64,000 nt of DNA from Alistipes senegalensis (GCA_023664045.1 JAMPGH010000001.1:1427580-1491579); one strand, 5' to 3'; positions 51,812 to 60,052 are shown, counted from the first letter of the stretch. Program-made: numbers and translations. The notes: generated by a model not told the origin, from the sequence alone.

Positions 51812-53158
51812 ATGAAAGATCAGAAAAACGACTCGGCAGCGGTTCTCGAGCGTTTCGGTCGCGACCGTCGGCCGCGCACCGCAACCGCTTCGATCCAGCG
51901 TGTCGAGCGTCGTCCGCATTCGCAGCGCGATGCTGCCGATTCGGAGTCTCGGCCGGCTTCCGGCCCCAAACGGGCGTCCTACAACCCCAATTTCACGCAG
52001 GACAACCGTCCCAAGTTCGACGAGAAACCCCGCCGTTCGTTCGGCGACAAGCCTTTCCGCGGCGATAAATCCCATTCCGGCAGCAAGTTCCGGTCGGGTT
52101 CCGATTCGCGCTTCGGCGCTGAAAACCGATTCGACGAAACATCCGGCAACGAATTCCGGGGCCGCGAATCCCGTCCTTCGTTCGGCGACCGGCGTTCCGC
52201 TTTCGGCGAGGGGCGTCCTTCGTTCGGCGGGCCGCGCGGTCCGAAGAAATTCGGGCCGAAAGCCGGGCCCAAAGGTCCCGGAAAATTCGCTTCCAAAGGT
52301 CCCGATGGTCCCAAGAAGTTCGGCCCCAAGAAGGACCGGGACTTCGCCGGCCGGGGCGATCGACAGCCGGGCGACAAACCCGCTTTCCGCAAGCGCGACG
52401 ACAAGCCTCGTTCCTATCCCAAATACGATCCCGCCCGCCAGACGGGCGAAATGCGGCTCAACCGCTTTCTCGCGCAGTCGGGCATCTGTTCGCGGCGCGA
52501 GGCCGACGACTTCATCACGGCGGGTCTCGTCTCGGTCAACGGAAAGATCGTTACCGAGCTGGGTACCAAAGTCTTGCCATCGGACGAGGTGAAGTTCAAC
52601 GACAGCCGCGTCGAGGGCGAGAAGAAGGTCTATCTGGTTCTGAACAAGCCTAAGGGCTACGTTACCTCGCTCGAAGATCCCCATGCCGGCAAGCTCGTCG
52701 CGGATCTCGTGGCCGGAGCTTGCGAGGAGCGCATCTACCCCGTGGGCCGCCTCGACAAGAACAGTCTCGGGTTGTTGCTCTTCACCAACGACGGCGACCT
52801 CACGCGCCAGCTCACGCACCCTTCCTACCTCAAGAAGAAGGTCTATCAGGTCTCGCTCGACAAGCCGCTCACGCGCGCCGACATGGACCGCATCGCCGGG
52901 GGCATCACGTTGGAGGACGGCGAGATCTTCGCCGACGAGATCTCCTACGTCAAGGAGAACAAGCAGGAGATCGGCATCGAGATTCACTCGGGCCGCAACC
53001 GCATCGTGCGGCGCATCTTCGAGTTTTTGGGATATACCGTTACCAAGCTCGATCGCGTCTACTACGCCGGTCTCACCAAGAAGAACCTCAAGCGCGGAGC
53101 ATGGCGTTTCCTCACCCGCGAGGAGGTCGAGCGCCTCAAGTCCGGCCGCTACGAGTAA
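51812..53158 (+). CDS. RluB/RsuA-family pseudouridine synthase with long basic N-terminal tail
   Basis: 448 residues from the ATG at 51812. Residues 1-213 are low-complexity and rich in Arg, Lys, Gly, Ser, Pro and Phe (motifs such as RPSFGGPRGPKKFGPK) and probably disordered. An S4 RNA-binding domain follows (RLNRFLAQSGICSRREADDFI, about 216-260), then the catalytic domain with GRLDKNSLGLLLFTNDGDL, where Asp315 is the catalytic residue. The family modifies 23S or 16S rRNA. The start was chosen because the tail is in frame and well formed only from here. Bacteroidetes homologues often carry such tails. Confidence 0.88.
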   Translation: MKDQKNDSAAVLERFGRDRRPRTATASIQRVERRPHSQRDAADSESRPASGPKRASYNPNFTQDNRPKFDEKPRRSFGDKPFRGDKSHSGSKFRSGSDSRFGAENRFDETSGNEFRGRESRPSFGDRRSAFGEGRPSFGGPRGPKKFGPKAGPKGPGKFASKGPDGPKKFGPKKDRDFAGRGDRQPGDKPAFRKRDDKPRSYPKYDPARQTGEMRLNRFLAQSGICSRREADDFITAGLVSVNGKIVTELGTKVLPSDEVKFNDSRVEGEKKVYLVLNKPKGYVTSLEDPHAGKLVADLVAGACEERIYPVGRLDKNSLGLLLFTNDGDLTRQLTHPSYLKKKVYQVSLDKPLTRADMDRIAGGITLEDGEIFADEISYVKENKQEIGIEIHSGRNRIVRRIFEFLGYTVTKLDRVYYAGLTKKNLKRGAWRFLTREEVERLKSGRYE

Positions 53159-53168
53159 AATAGAACCC

Positions 53169-53219
53169 GATTATATACTTCCAGATCCCCGTGTTTCTCG
53201 ATCCGGATTTTATATAATC
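53169..53219. repeat. Palindromic element with GATTATATA arms
   Basis: GATTATATA (53169-53177) and TATATAATC (53211-53219) are perfect inverted 9-bp arms around a 33-bp middle that also contains AGATCC/GGATTT partial pairing. A matching GATTATATAC lies at 28431-28440, and the ends of the element at 22886-23079 are related (CATATAC). Confidence 0.6.
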
Positions 53220-53222
53220 ATT

Positions 53223-53262
53223 AAAAAGAAAAGTCCGTGAGAAACGGACTTTTCTTTTTTTA
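53223..53262. terminator. Bidirectional terminator
   Basis: AAAAAGAAAAGTCCGT pairs with ACGGACTTTTCTTTTT around GAGAA, with T-runs readable on both strands. It serves the convergent pseudouridine synthase (+) and protease (-) genes; the protease stop codon is in its right flank. Confidence 0.88.
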
Positions 53263-54750
53263 GGGATGCGTCGCCCGCCACCACTCGGTCTGCCGGTTCG
53301 CCGTCGCATAGCGTCGGGCCGGGGCGCTGCACGTTACTCCGGAGTAGTATTCGATCGGTATCAGATTCCGGGGCGAGTAGACCGAGTAGAACGACGGCGT
53401 GTGCAGACGGCAGGCCGGCGGAAACGTCCGGTCGAATTGTTCTTGAAACTCCTCCAGCGCCCGCTCGTCGGTCGCTACCTGCTCCATGTATTGCCGGAAG
53501 TCGTAGAACAGGTGGCTGCTCAGCCCTTCGTAGTGTTGCAGCCGGGTCGGGTCGCACGTCTCCGAGGCCGTGGCGAAAAGTTGCCGCGACGCGTCGGCCA
53601 GCGCCTCCAGTTGCTCGCACTGCGTCAGCGCGATGCAGCCCGAGCGGTAGTACGTGTCGTATTCGTTCAGATAGTAGCGATAATATCCCTCGCATATCGC
53701 CTGCAGCCGGTCGGGCAGGGGGGCCGTCGCATGGAAAACCGCCGGAATCACATATTGGTAGGGAAATCCTTCGCCCATCACTTCGCAGGGCGAGGCGATG
53801 ATGTAGAGGGCGTTTTCCCGCAGTGCATAGAGCGTTTCGATGTTCGACATGAAGCAGTCGTCGAAGCAGAGACAGTCGAAGCGGATGCCCGTCGCCGCCA
53901 GACTGCGGGCGATCTCTTCCACTTCGAATTGCGAGCCCGGTTCTCCATAGTAGCGGGTGATGGGGTAGCCTTCGGCCGCTGCTTCGGCTCGGAGCCGGGA
54001 CAGATTGGCCAGTATGCTTCCCGTGGGTATCCAGCCCGAGCCGTGGCCGCCGAACGCCAGCGCGTATTCTTCCGCCGGGAAGTACGATTCCATCTTTCCG
54101 ATCACTTCGGTTATGAATGCCGGATCGCTTCGGTCTATCTCTTCGAGCCGTTCCACGGTCGTTATCGTACCCGCCTCCAGTGCCGGATCGTAGTGCAGTT
54201 CGACGATCTCCCAAACTTGATCTGTGCCGTTGTAGCGGAATGCGGCCATGCGGCCGTCTCCGGGCATCGTCTCGTCCACGGCACTCAGCGCCGCTCGCAG
54301 ATTCTTGTCGAAGAATCGTTGGAGACTCGTGCCTATGAAGAAGAAAAAGAAGCTCCGCGGCGCGATCGAGGGGCGTTGCCGCACTTCGATGCGGCGGCTT
54401 TCGCCCGTCGCATCCGGACGCAGTTCGATCGTGCCGAGCGTGCGGCGTTGCCGCTGCGTGTTCGCGCTCGTGCTCGTGATCGTCAGCTCCGTCTCTCCGG
54501 CACCTCCGCGTTGGGGCGTCGCTTCGAAATCTCCTCCCGCGATCGTCAGCGTCCACGACCCCGACGCCGCGATGCGGCAGGTCGTCTGCGCTCCTTCCGC
54601 GCTTTCCAGCAGCACTTCGGTCTGCCGGAGTTCGATGCGGGTCGGCGTCTCTTTTTCGCAGCTCGCCGCCAGCAGCGCCGGCAGCAGTGCCAGCAGCGCC
54701 GGCAGCAGCGTAAGCAGCCTTGCTAGCCGCGGAACGAGGCGCCGGATCAT
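53260..54750 (-). CDS. Clostripain-family (C11) cysteine peptidase lipoprotein with BACON-like domain
   Basis: 496 residues from the ATG at 54750, which overlaps the upstream stop as ATGA; an ATG 12 codons earlier is less likely. The lipoprotein signal has an unusual LLPALLALLPALLA core and Cys31 after LAAS. A BACON-like beta domain (about 35-128: ASGSWTLTIAGG) precedes the C11 domain, with catalytic His236 in FGGHGSGW and Cys299 in CFDDCFMSN. C11 enzymes cut after basic residues, often after self-processing. It probably acts at the surface or in the periplasm and is co-expressed with the DUF4919 gene. Confidence 0.85.
   Translation of the reverse strand: MIRRLVPRLARLLTLLPALLALLPALLAASCEKETPTRIELRQTEVLLESAEGAQTTCRIAASGSWTLTIAGGDFEATPQRGGAGETELTITSTSANTQRQRRTLGTIELRPDATGESRRIEVRQRPSIAPRSFFFFFIGTSLQRFFDKNLRAALSAVDETMPGDGRMAAFRYNGTDQVWEIVELHYDPALEAGTITTVERLEEIDRSDPAFITEVIGKMESYFPAEEYALAFGGHGSGWIPTGSILANLSRLRAEAAAEGYPITRYYGEPGSQFEVEEIARSLAATGIRFDCLCFDDCFMSNIETLYALRENALYIIASPCEVMGEGFPYQYVIPAVFHATAPLPDRLQAICEGYYRYYLNEYDTYYRSGCIALTQCEQLEALADASRQLFATASETCDPTRLQHYEGLSSHLFYDFRQYMEQVATDERALEEFQEQFDRTFPPACRLHTPSFYSVYSPRNLIPIEYYSGVTCSAPARRYATANRQTEWWRATHP
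54668..54709. repeat. 21-bp tandem duplication in the C11 protease signal peptide
   Basis: Two adjacent 21-bp units (54668-54688 and 54689-54709) differ at one base and encode LLPALLA twice on the - strand. They form most of the hydrophobic core of the signal peptide. Confidence 0.85.
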
Positions 54751-55490
54751 TTGTATTCGCGGGGTTTGAGGTTGTTGAATTGCCATGTGCGGTCTCGTTT
54801 GTAGGTGTAGCCTTCGGGTTTGTTCCAGTATACGCGGCCGAAATCATAGTAGAAGCCCCGGCGTTTCTTGCCTTCCACGGTGTAGGGGGCCAGCAGCGGA
54901 ATGTACTCCACCGTGCGGCTGATCACACGGGCTTTGCCGTAGGAGAATCCTTCCGCATCCATCGCGTCGAGCGCATGGTCGAACATCAGAACATGGCGCG
55001 GCGTCTTCTGCGTCAGGGCGTCGCCCGACGCCACTATCGTGCGCAGCACGCCGTTCATGCGGGCCGCGTAGGCCGCCGCCTGTTCCTTGTCGCCCAGCAT
55101 GTCGTAGGCGTAGGCCATCAGGTTCAGTACTTTGGGGCTGAACGGATCGCGCTGCAGCGCCTTCGTACCCGTCGAGATCACCGCTTCCAGCGTCTCGCGT
55201 TGCGGATCGTCCGGGTCGATGGACGAGGCGAGCAGCAGGAGCTTGTCCAGATCGGGATTCGGGGCCAGAGGTTTGTACTCCTCCTGATAGGCATAGCCAT
55301 AGTACAGATAATGGTAGTCTGCGTCCGTCAGCGTCGGATCGCCCGCTTTGTAGCGCATCATCAGCCCCGTGTAGTAGTAGGGCGACGTCGTATCCGTCGT
55401 TTTGGCCAGGATGTCTTCTTCCACCGGAGCCTGTGCCCGTGCCGCGGCCAGCGCCGGCAGCAGAGTGAGGAGGAGCAGGATTCGTTTCAT
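54747..55490 (-). CDS. DUF4919 family secreted protein
   Basis: 247 residues with a signal peptide ending ARAQA. The rest is mostly helical: YYYTGLMMRYKAGDPTLTDADYHYLYYGYAYQEEY is the typical DUF4919 segment, followed by TPR-like helices (SPKVLNLMAYAYDMLGDKEQAAAYAARM). Function is unknown; the family is common in the Bacteroidales. The stop overlaps the protease start by four bases (ATGA), so translation is probably coupled. dapA lies 31 bp upstream on the same strand. Confidence 0.8.
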   Translation of the reverse strand: MKRILLLLTLLPALAAARAQAPVEEDILAKTTDTTSPYYYTGLMMRYKAGDPTLTDADYHYLYYGYAYQEEYKPLAPNPDLDKLLLLASSIDPDDPQRETLEAVISTGTKALQRDPFSPKVLNLMAYAYDMLGDKEQAAAYAARMNGVLRTIVASGDALTQKTPRHVLMFDHALDAMDAEGFSYGKARVISRTVEYIPLLAPYTVEGKKRRGFYYDFGRVYWNKPEGYTYKRDRTWQFNNLKPREYK

Positions 55491-55521
55491 CGCAGTGCGT
55501 TTTTTCGGACTAACGGCTTTT

Positions 55522-56412
55522 CTACCGCAAATCGTATTCCGCGATCAGTTTGCGGAAGCGTTCGCGCAGACTTTCACTCCCTTCCACCAGCGGCAGACGC
55601 ATCGTCGGACCGATTTTGCCCATCACCGAGAGCGCGCACTTCACGCCCGTAGGGTTTCCTTCCGCGAAGAGGGCTTTCACCGCTTCGTCGAGCGCCGCAT
55701 ATTCCGCTTCGGCTTGCGCGTAGTCGCCTGCTTTGGCATGGTTCACACAGTGCATGAAGCGCTCGGGAAAGGCATTCGCCGCCACCGAGATCACGCCGTC
55801 GCCGCCGCGGCGCATCACTTCCAGCACCATGCCGTCGTCGCCCGAGAGCACCAGAAAACCTGCCGGGCGGTTGTCGATGATCTTCTGTATCTGGTCGATG
55901 TCGCCCGACGCTTCCTTGATGCCGATCACGTTTTTCAGGTCGCGGGCGCAGCGGAGCGTCGTCTCGGCGGTCATGTTCACGCCCGCACGGCCCGGAATGT
56001 TGTAGAGGATCACCGGCAGGGGCGAGTGTTCGGCCACCGTCCGGAAATGGCGGTAGAGCCCTTCCTGCGTCGGTTTGTTGTAGTAGGGCGTTACGCTCAG
56101 TATCGCATCCGCGCCGCGCAGGTCGAATTCGCGCAGCTGGTCCAGCACCTCGGAGGTCGAGTTGCCGCCGCAGCCGATCACCAGCGGCACGCGGCCGGCG
56201 ATGTGGTTGGCGATGTACATCGTGATTACGGCCCGTTCGGGCATGTAGAGCGTCGGGGTCTCGGCCGTCGTGCCGAGGGCTACGATGTAGTCCGCACCTC
56301 CGTCGATCACATGATCCACCATGCGGCCCAGCGCATCGTAGTCTACCCGGCCGTCGGCCGTGAACGGGGTTATCATCGCAACTCCCACTCCTGCAAGTTT
56401 GTGTCGTAGCAT
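55522..56412 (-). CDS. dapA: 4-hydroxy-tetrahydrodipicolinate synthase
   Basis: 296 residues, standard for DapA. VAMITPFTADGRVDYDAL opens the barrel; LGTTAETPTL is the TTGE-like loop; ILYNIPGR carries Tyr137; GIKEASGD carries Schiff-base Lys166. It condenses pyruvate with aspartate semialdehyde in lysine/diaminopimelate synthesis. The start lies next to an AT-rich repeat pair that separates it from ligA. Confidence 0.93.
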   Translation of the reverse strand: MLRHKLAGVGVAMITPFTADGRVDYDALGRMVDHVIDGGADYIVALGTTAETPTLYMPERAVITMYIANHIAGRVPLVIGCGGNSTSEVLDQLREFDLRGADAILSVTPYYNKPTQEGLYRHFRTVAEHSPLPVILYNIPGRAGVNMTAETTLRCARDLKNVIGIKEASGDIDQIQKIIDNRPAGFLVLSGDDGMVLEVMRRGGDGVISVAANAFPERFMHCVNHAKAGDYAQAEAEYAALDEAVKALFAEGNPTGVKCALSVMGKIGPTMRLPLVEGSESLRERFRKLIAEYDLR

Positions 56413-56421
56413 ACTCTTCGT

Positions 56422-56570
56422 AATTAAAAATGAAGAATGAAAAATGAAAAATTTTCCTTTCCGGCTTTCGCCTTAAATTTCGTCATCCGCGATCTTCGTC
56501 CGCAGGTCCCGCCCGCAAATCTCTTCGTCCGCCCGATTAATTCTTAATTTTTAATCTTTAATTTTTCATT
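56422..56570. repeat. Inverted AT-rich repeat pair between ligA and dapA
   Basis: The left arm (56422-56454) contains AATTAAAAATGAAGAATG; the right arm (56536-56570) contains ATTAATTCTTAATTTTTAAT. They enclose an 81-bp GC-richer middle. The right arm ends 4 bp past the ligA stop, and the left arm ends 9 bp before the dapA start, as in the other pairs. Confidence 0.8.
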
Positions 56571-56574
56571 CCGA

Positions 56575-58608
56575 TCAGAACAGCGTTCCTTGCGTCGCCG
56601 CTTCGCGGGGCGGTGCTTCTTCGCCGCCCAGCAGGGCCATGAATTCTTCTTCCGAGATGATCTTCACGCCCAATTTCTCGGCTTTCTTCAGCTTCGCCGG
56701 GCCCATGTTTTCGCCCGCCACAAGGTAGTCCGCGTTCGACGACACGGCCGCCAGGTTGCGTCCTCCGTGCATTTCGATCAGTTCCTTGATCTCGTCGCGG
56801 CTGTGCGTCGCGAACTTCCCCGAGATCACGAAGCTCTTTCCCGCCAGCGCTTCCGACGCCCGTTCGCGTTCTTCCGCTTCGAAGCGCACGCCCGCTTCGC
56901 GCAGACGGCCGATGATCCGCAGGTTCTCCGCATCGGCGAAGTAGTCCGCAATCGCATCGGCGATCTTCGCGCCCACTTCGTCCGCTTCTTCCAGTTCTTC
57001 GCGCGTGGCGGCCATCACGGCATCTAAGGAGCGGAAATGTTCCGCCAGATACTTCGCCGTCGTCTCGCCCACGAAGCGGATTCCCAGCCCGAACAGCACC
57101 CGGTGGAAGGGCACCTCCAGCGATGCCCGGATCGAGCGTACGATGTTCTCCGCCGACTTTTCGCCCAGCCGGGGCAGGGGCGCCAGCTGCGGGGCCTGCA
57201 GGTCGTAGAGGTCCGACAGGTCGTGCAGCAGGCCGTTTTCGTAGAGCAGCTCCACGGTCTCTTCGCCCAGTCCCTCGATGTCCATCGCCTTGCGGCGGAT
57301 GAAGTGGAGGATGCGGCCGATGATCTGAGGACGGCAGCCGCTCTGATTGGGACAGTAGTGTTTGGCTTCGCCTTCGTAGCGCACCAGCGGCGTGCCGCAT
57401 TCGGGACACACGGCTATGTATTCGAACGGGCGGCTGTCGGAGGGCCGCTCGGAGAGCTCCACTCCCGTGATCTTGGGGATGATCTCGCCTCCTTTTTCCA
57501 CATAAACCATGTCTCCGGGGCGAATGTCCAGCAGGGCCATCTGTTCGGCGTTGTGGAGCGTGGCCCGGCGTACCGTCGTTCCCGCCAGCTGCACCGGTTC
57601 CAGATTCGCCACCGGCGTTACCGCGCCCGTGCGGCCTACCTGAAAATCCACGCTCGTCAGGCGCGTGAGCGCTTGCTCGGCCTTGAATTTGTAGGCTACG
57701 GCCCACTTCGGGGCTTTGGCCGTGAATCCGATGCGGCGGCGGCGGGCGAAGTCGTTCACCTTGATTACCACGCCGTCGGTCGGGACGGGGAGTTCGCGGC
57801 GCGCTTCGTCCCAGTGGGCGATGAATGCGTCCACCTCGGCCGTCGTGCGGCAGATGCGGGCGTGTTCCGAGACTTTGAAGCCCCATTCGCGCGCCGCCGC
57901 AAGACTCGCCCAGTGGGTCTCGAAGGGGAGGTCGTCGCCGGAGAGTTGGTAGAGCGTGCAGTCCAGTCCGCGGCGCGCCACCACGGCCGAGGATTGTTGC
58001 TTGAGCGTTCCGGCCGCCGCATTGCGGGGATTGGCGAAGAGCGTTTCGCCGGCCGCTTCGCGTTCGGCGTTGATCTTGTCGAACGACGCATAGGGCATCA
58101 GCACCTCGCCCCGGATTTCGAAGTAGGGGGGCCACCCCGAGCCTTGCAGCCGCAGGGGCACCGTGCGGATCGTCCTCACGTTGGCCGTTACGTCGTCTCC
58201 CTGCACTCCGTCGCCTCGCGTTACGGCGCGCAGGAGCGAGCCGTTTTCGTAGGTCAGCGAGATCGCCGTGCCGTCGAACTTCAGTTCGCAGACATACTCC
58301 GTGGGTCCGGCTTCGCGTTCGATGCGTTCCAGAAATTCGTGCAGTTCCTCGAGCGAGTAGGTGTTGCCCAGCGAGAGCATGGGGTAGCGGTGGCGTACGG
58401 TCTCGAACTCCGAGGTCAGGTCGCTGCCCACGCGCATCGTCGGCGAATTGGGGTCGGCATATTCGGGATGGCGGCGTTCGAGTTCCTGCAGTTCGCGCAT
58501 CAGGGCGTCGAATTCGCAGTCCGTGATTTCGGGTGCGTTGTCGACGTAGTATCTGCGGTTGTGGTATTCGAGTTGCCGGCGCAACTCCTCGATCCTTACG
58601 CGGTCCAT
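56575..58608 (-). CDS. ligA: NAD-dependent DNA ligase
   Basis: 677 residues. The adenylation domain has adenylated Lys110 in ELKFDGTAISL, where most LigA have KLDG or KIDG. An OB fold follows, then a Cys4 zinc site (CPECG and CPNQSGC), helix-hairpin-helix repeats and a BRCT domain (about 590-660, GKSFVISGKFATHSRDEI). After BRCT a short flexible tail ends in QGTLF, resembling a clamp-binding peptide. It seals nicks during replication and repair. Confidence 0.95.
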   Translation of the reverse strand: MDRVRIEELRRQLEYHNRRYYVDNAPEITDCEFDALMRELQELERRHPEYADPNSPTMRVGSDLTSEFETVRHRYPMLSLGNTYSLEELHEFLERIEREAGPTEYVCELKFDGTAISLTYENGSLLRAVTRGDGVQGDDVTANVRTIRTVPLRLQGSGWPPYFEIRGEVLMPYASFDKINAEREAAGETLFANPRNAAAGTLKQQSSAVVARRGLDCTLYQLSGDDLPFETHWASLAAAREWGFKVSEHARICRTTAEVDAFIAHWDEARRELPVPTDGVVIKVNDFARRRRIGFTAKAPKWAVAYKFKAEQALTRLTSVDFQVGRTGAVTPVANLEPVQLAGTTVRRATLHNAEQMALLDIRPGDMVYVEKGGEIIPKITGVELSERPSDSRPFEYIAVCPECGTPLVRYEGEAKHYCPNQSGCRPQIIGRILHFIRRKAMDIEGLGEETVELLYENGLLHDLSDLYDLQAPQLAPLPRLGEKSAENIVRSIRASLEVPFHRVLFGLGIRFVGETTAKYLAEHFRSLDAVMAATREELEEADEVGAKIADAIADYFADAENLRIIGRLREAGVRFEAEERERASEALAGKSFVISGKFATHSRDEIKELIEMHGGRNLAAVSSNADYLVAGENMGPAKLKKAEKLGVKIISEEEFMALLGGEEAPPREAATQGTLF

Positions 58609-58826
58609 ATATTAGAGGTGTGTAGACGGAAATCTTGTTTCTTCGGGGGCCGGCCCTCTGCGCGATCGGGCGTTTCGCGCCGGCGATATACAGTGTAAAG
58701 GTACGCAATTTGTTCGTAAGAGCCATTAAATTCAAAAAAAATGCAAAAAAAAAATACGGATGTAGCGCCATACGCAAATTTTGTTTATACTTGCAGAAAA
58801 TTTCCGAACGCTACTACTGACAGATT

Positions 58827-59138
58827 ATGGTGAAGAAGCATATCGTAACAAGTTATCGTAATCTCGCTCCCGAGTTGCAGGAGGCTCTGCGGGAGAAATA
58901 TCCCACAGGATTCACCGACGCCATGATGCGCGTCGACAAGCCCAGCGGCGACTTTTTCTATGCCGTTCCGTTCGATACCGACGAGGTGGCCTATCTGGTG
59001 AAGATCGACGTGAAGATCGACGACAACGCGCAGGAGGAGGACGAAAAAGATTATTACGACGACGAGATCAAGGGAGCCGACGAGATTCAGGACGACGGTT
59101 CCGATTCGGGCGACGACGGCTCGGACGACGATCTCTGA
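58827..59138 (+). CDS. Conserved Bacteroidales small acidic protein
   Basis: 103 residues, not assigned to a known function. Residues 1-62 look folded (IVTSYRNLAPELQEALREKYP, then FFYAVPFDTDEVAYLVKIDVKID); residues 66-103 are almost all Asp/Glu/Gly/Ser and probably disordered. Similar short proteins are recalled from other Bacteroidales as hypotheticals. It has a weak -7-like box TATACTTG at 58786-58793, transcribed away from ligA, and a terminator downstream, so it seems to be a single-gene unit. Confidence 0.7.
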   Translation: MVKKHIVTSYRNLAPELQEALREKYPTGFTDAMMRVDKPSGDFFYAVPFDTDEVAYLVKIDVKIDDNAQEEDEKDYYDDEIKGADEIQDDGSDSGDDGSDDDL

Positions 59139-59154
59139 TTCTTCTCTTCGGGCG

Positions 59155-59188
59155 GGGCGCTCCGGTCGTCCGCGCCCGTTCGTTTTTT
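59155..59188 (+). terminator. Terminator after the small acidic protein
   Basis: GGGCGC pairs with GCGCCC (6 bp) across an 11-nt loop, followed by GTTCG and a run of six T, 17 bp past the stop. Confidence 0.6.
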
Positions 59189-59267
59189 CCGTTTCGGAAA
59201 GAGCAGTTCCGGCCCGGAATATCGGAGGCTCCGGTTTCCGATAGCGCGGCCGCAGATTCAGCAATCC

Positions 59268-59288
59268 CCGGCCTAAGAGGCCGGTTTT
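59268..59288 (+). repeat. TAAGA-loop hairpin repeat
   Basis: CCGGCC-TAAGA-GGCCGG-TTTT. The same design, a C/G stem around a TAAGA-type loop then TTTT, occurs at 51369-51389 and 59952-59972 and in a broken form at 28561-28584. It may terminate transcription, but the conserved loop suggests a repeat family. Confidence 0.65.
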
Positions 59289-59354
59289 AAGAATGGGACT
59301 TTCGAAAAACCAAACCTAAGGTCGGTGTATATTCCAGCCTGCCGGAAAGCAACC

Positions 59355-59463
59355 TTAATGAATAGTTAATAATGTATAATGAATAATTATTGTGGGAGTT
59401 CACGGAATTTTTGCAAAAGCCATCTTTTTGTTACTCTGACAATTATTCACTATTAACTATTAA
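59355..59463. repeat. Inverted AT-rich repeat pair, second subtype
   Basis: The left arm (59355-59391) contains AATAGTTAATAATGTATAAT; the right arm (59439-59463) contains AATTATTCACTATTAACTAT. They are inverted relative to each other around a 47-bp middle. The subtype differs from the ATTAAAAATGAAAAATT family but has the same layout. Confidence 0.7.
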
Positions 59464-59494
59464 ACCTCCCTGCGGAGGTTTGACTTTACTCCTG

Positions 59495-59545
59495 CTCGGC
59501 AGAGTCCGCAAGCGGTCTTTGCCCTCGCTCATTCGTAAAGTTCAT
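59495..59545. repeat. Degenerate copy of the CTCTGCCCTCGGCTTATCG repeat
   Basis: CTCGGCAGAGTCCGCAAGC, then TTTGCCCTCGCTCATTCG, then AAAGTTC matches, with substitutions, the sequence at 51471-51522 (CTCGGCATAGCTCGAGCAAG, then CTCTGCCCTCGGCTTATCG, then AACGTTC). Confidence 0.5.
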
Positions 59546-59581
59546 TAAGAAAGGTTTCCTTTCCTGCATCCATTCCAGCGA

Positions 59582-59782
59582 TTGCTTCTTGCGCCTGCTT
59601 CGGGCTTCCGCAACTGGACGACGGGGGCCTTGACGAGTGTCGGTATTTCAGGCTATTTTTGGAGTTCTTCTCCTTCGGCTTCCGGCAATGCCAGTGGCGG
59701 AGGCTTGAGTTTCGGTTCGGGCGATATCAACCCGCTCGCAGCCTATCCTCGTTCCCGCGCCTTCTCCGTGCGCTGCGTCCAG
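59582..59782 (+). pseudogene. FISUMP-domain protein fragment (C-terminal end only)
   Basis: About 66 codons encode LLAPASGFRNWTTGALTSVG, then GYFWSSSP, then RAFSVRCVQ, the typical C-terminus of the Fibrobacter succinogenes major paralogous (FISUMP) domain found in Bacteroidetes surface proteins. The frame has no ATG, a stop lies 12 codons upstream with no homologous sequence between, and past Cys-Val-Gln the frame runs on about 40 codons without similarity. The rest of the domain and the gene's front are missing. It lies among repeats, so it is probably a remnant left by deletion or rearrangement. Confidence 0.7.
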
Positions 59783-59951
59783 CATCTGCAGACTGCCTTT
59801 CTTCGACGAATGACGATTCGTCGGCTTTCCTTTTTGCGAAATGGCAGCATTTCCCTTTCGCTTTTCTCCGAGGAATCTCCGCTCCGGATGCCGCTTTTTT
59901 TCGGATAAGTTTTCGTGTCTTCGGCAAAGCCGGAGATACTTCGCCTCGGCA

Positions 59952-59972
59952 CCCCGTTAAGATCGGGGTTTT
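59952..59972 (+). repeat. TAAGA-loop hairpin repeat
   Basis: CCCCG-TTAAGAT-CGGGG-TTTT, followed by ATGAATC. The flanks (GGCACC before, TTTTATGAATC after) match 28557-28591 closely, showing this is a repeat and not only a terminator. Confidence 0.6.
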
Positions 59973-60014
59973 ATGAATCGACTTTTCAACCTCCGTTTTC
60001 ACTTCAATTCTTCG

Positions 60015-60052
60015 TATCTTTGAGATAGAGTGGCGGTATTGATTTCAATACC
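60015..60052 (+). promoter_or_regulatory. Orphan promoter-like box and palindrome
   Basis: TATCTTTG (60015-60022) fits the -7 consensus TAnnTTTG. Twelve bp on, GGTATTGA-TT-TCAATACC is a perfect palindrome (60035-60052). No gene follows on this strand: the frame from 60029 gives about 24 codons (ending KVEEFCKRKGNG) without an ATG. It may be the front of a lost gene. Confidence 0.4.

Noticed and set aside
53260-55490. A toxin-like or defence role for the C11 protease/DUF4919 pair
   Set aside because: Both have export signals and the protease is a probable lipoprotein. Such pairs are common secreted proteins of gut Bacteroidales, and nothing here indicates defence.
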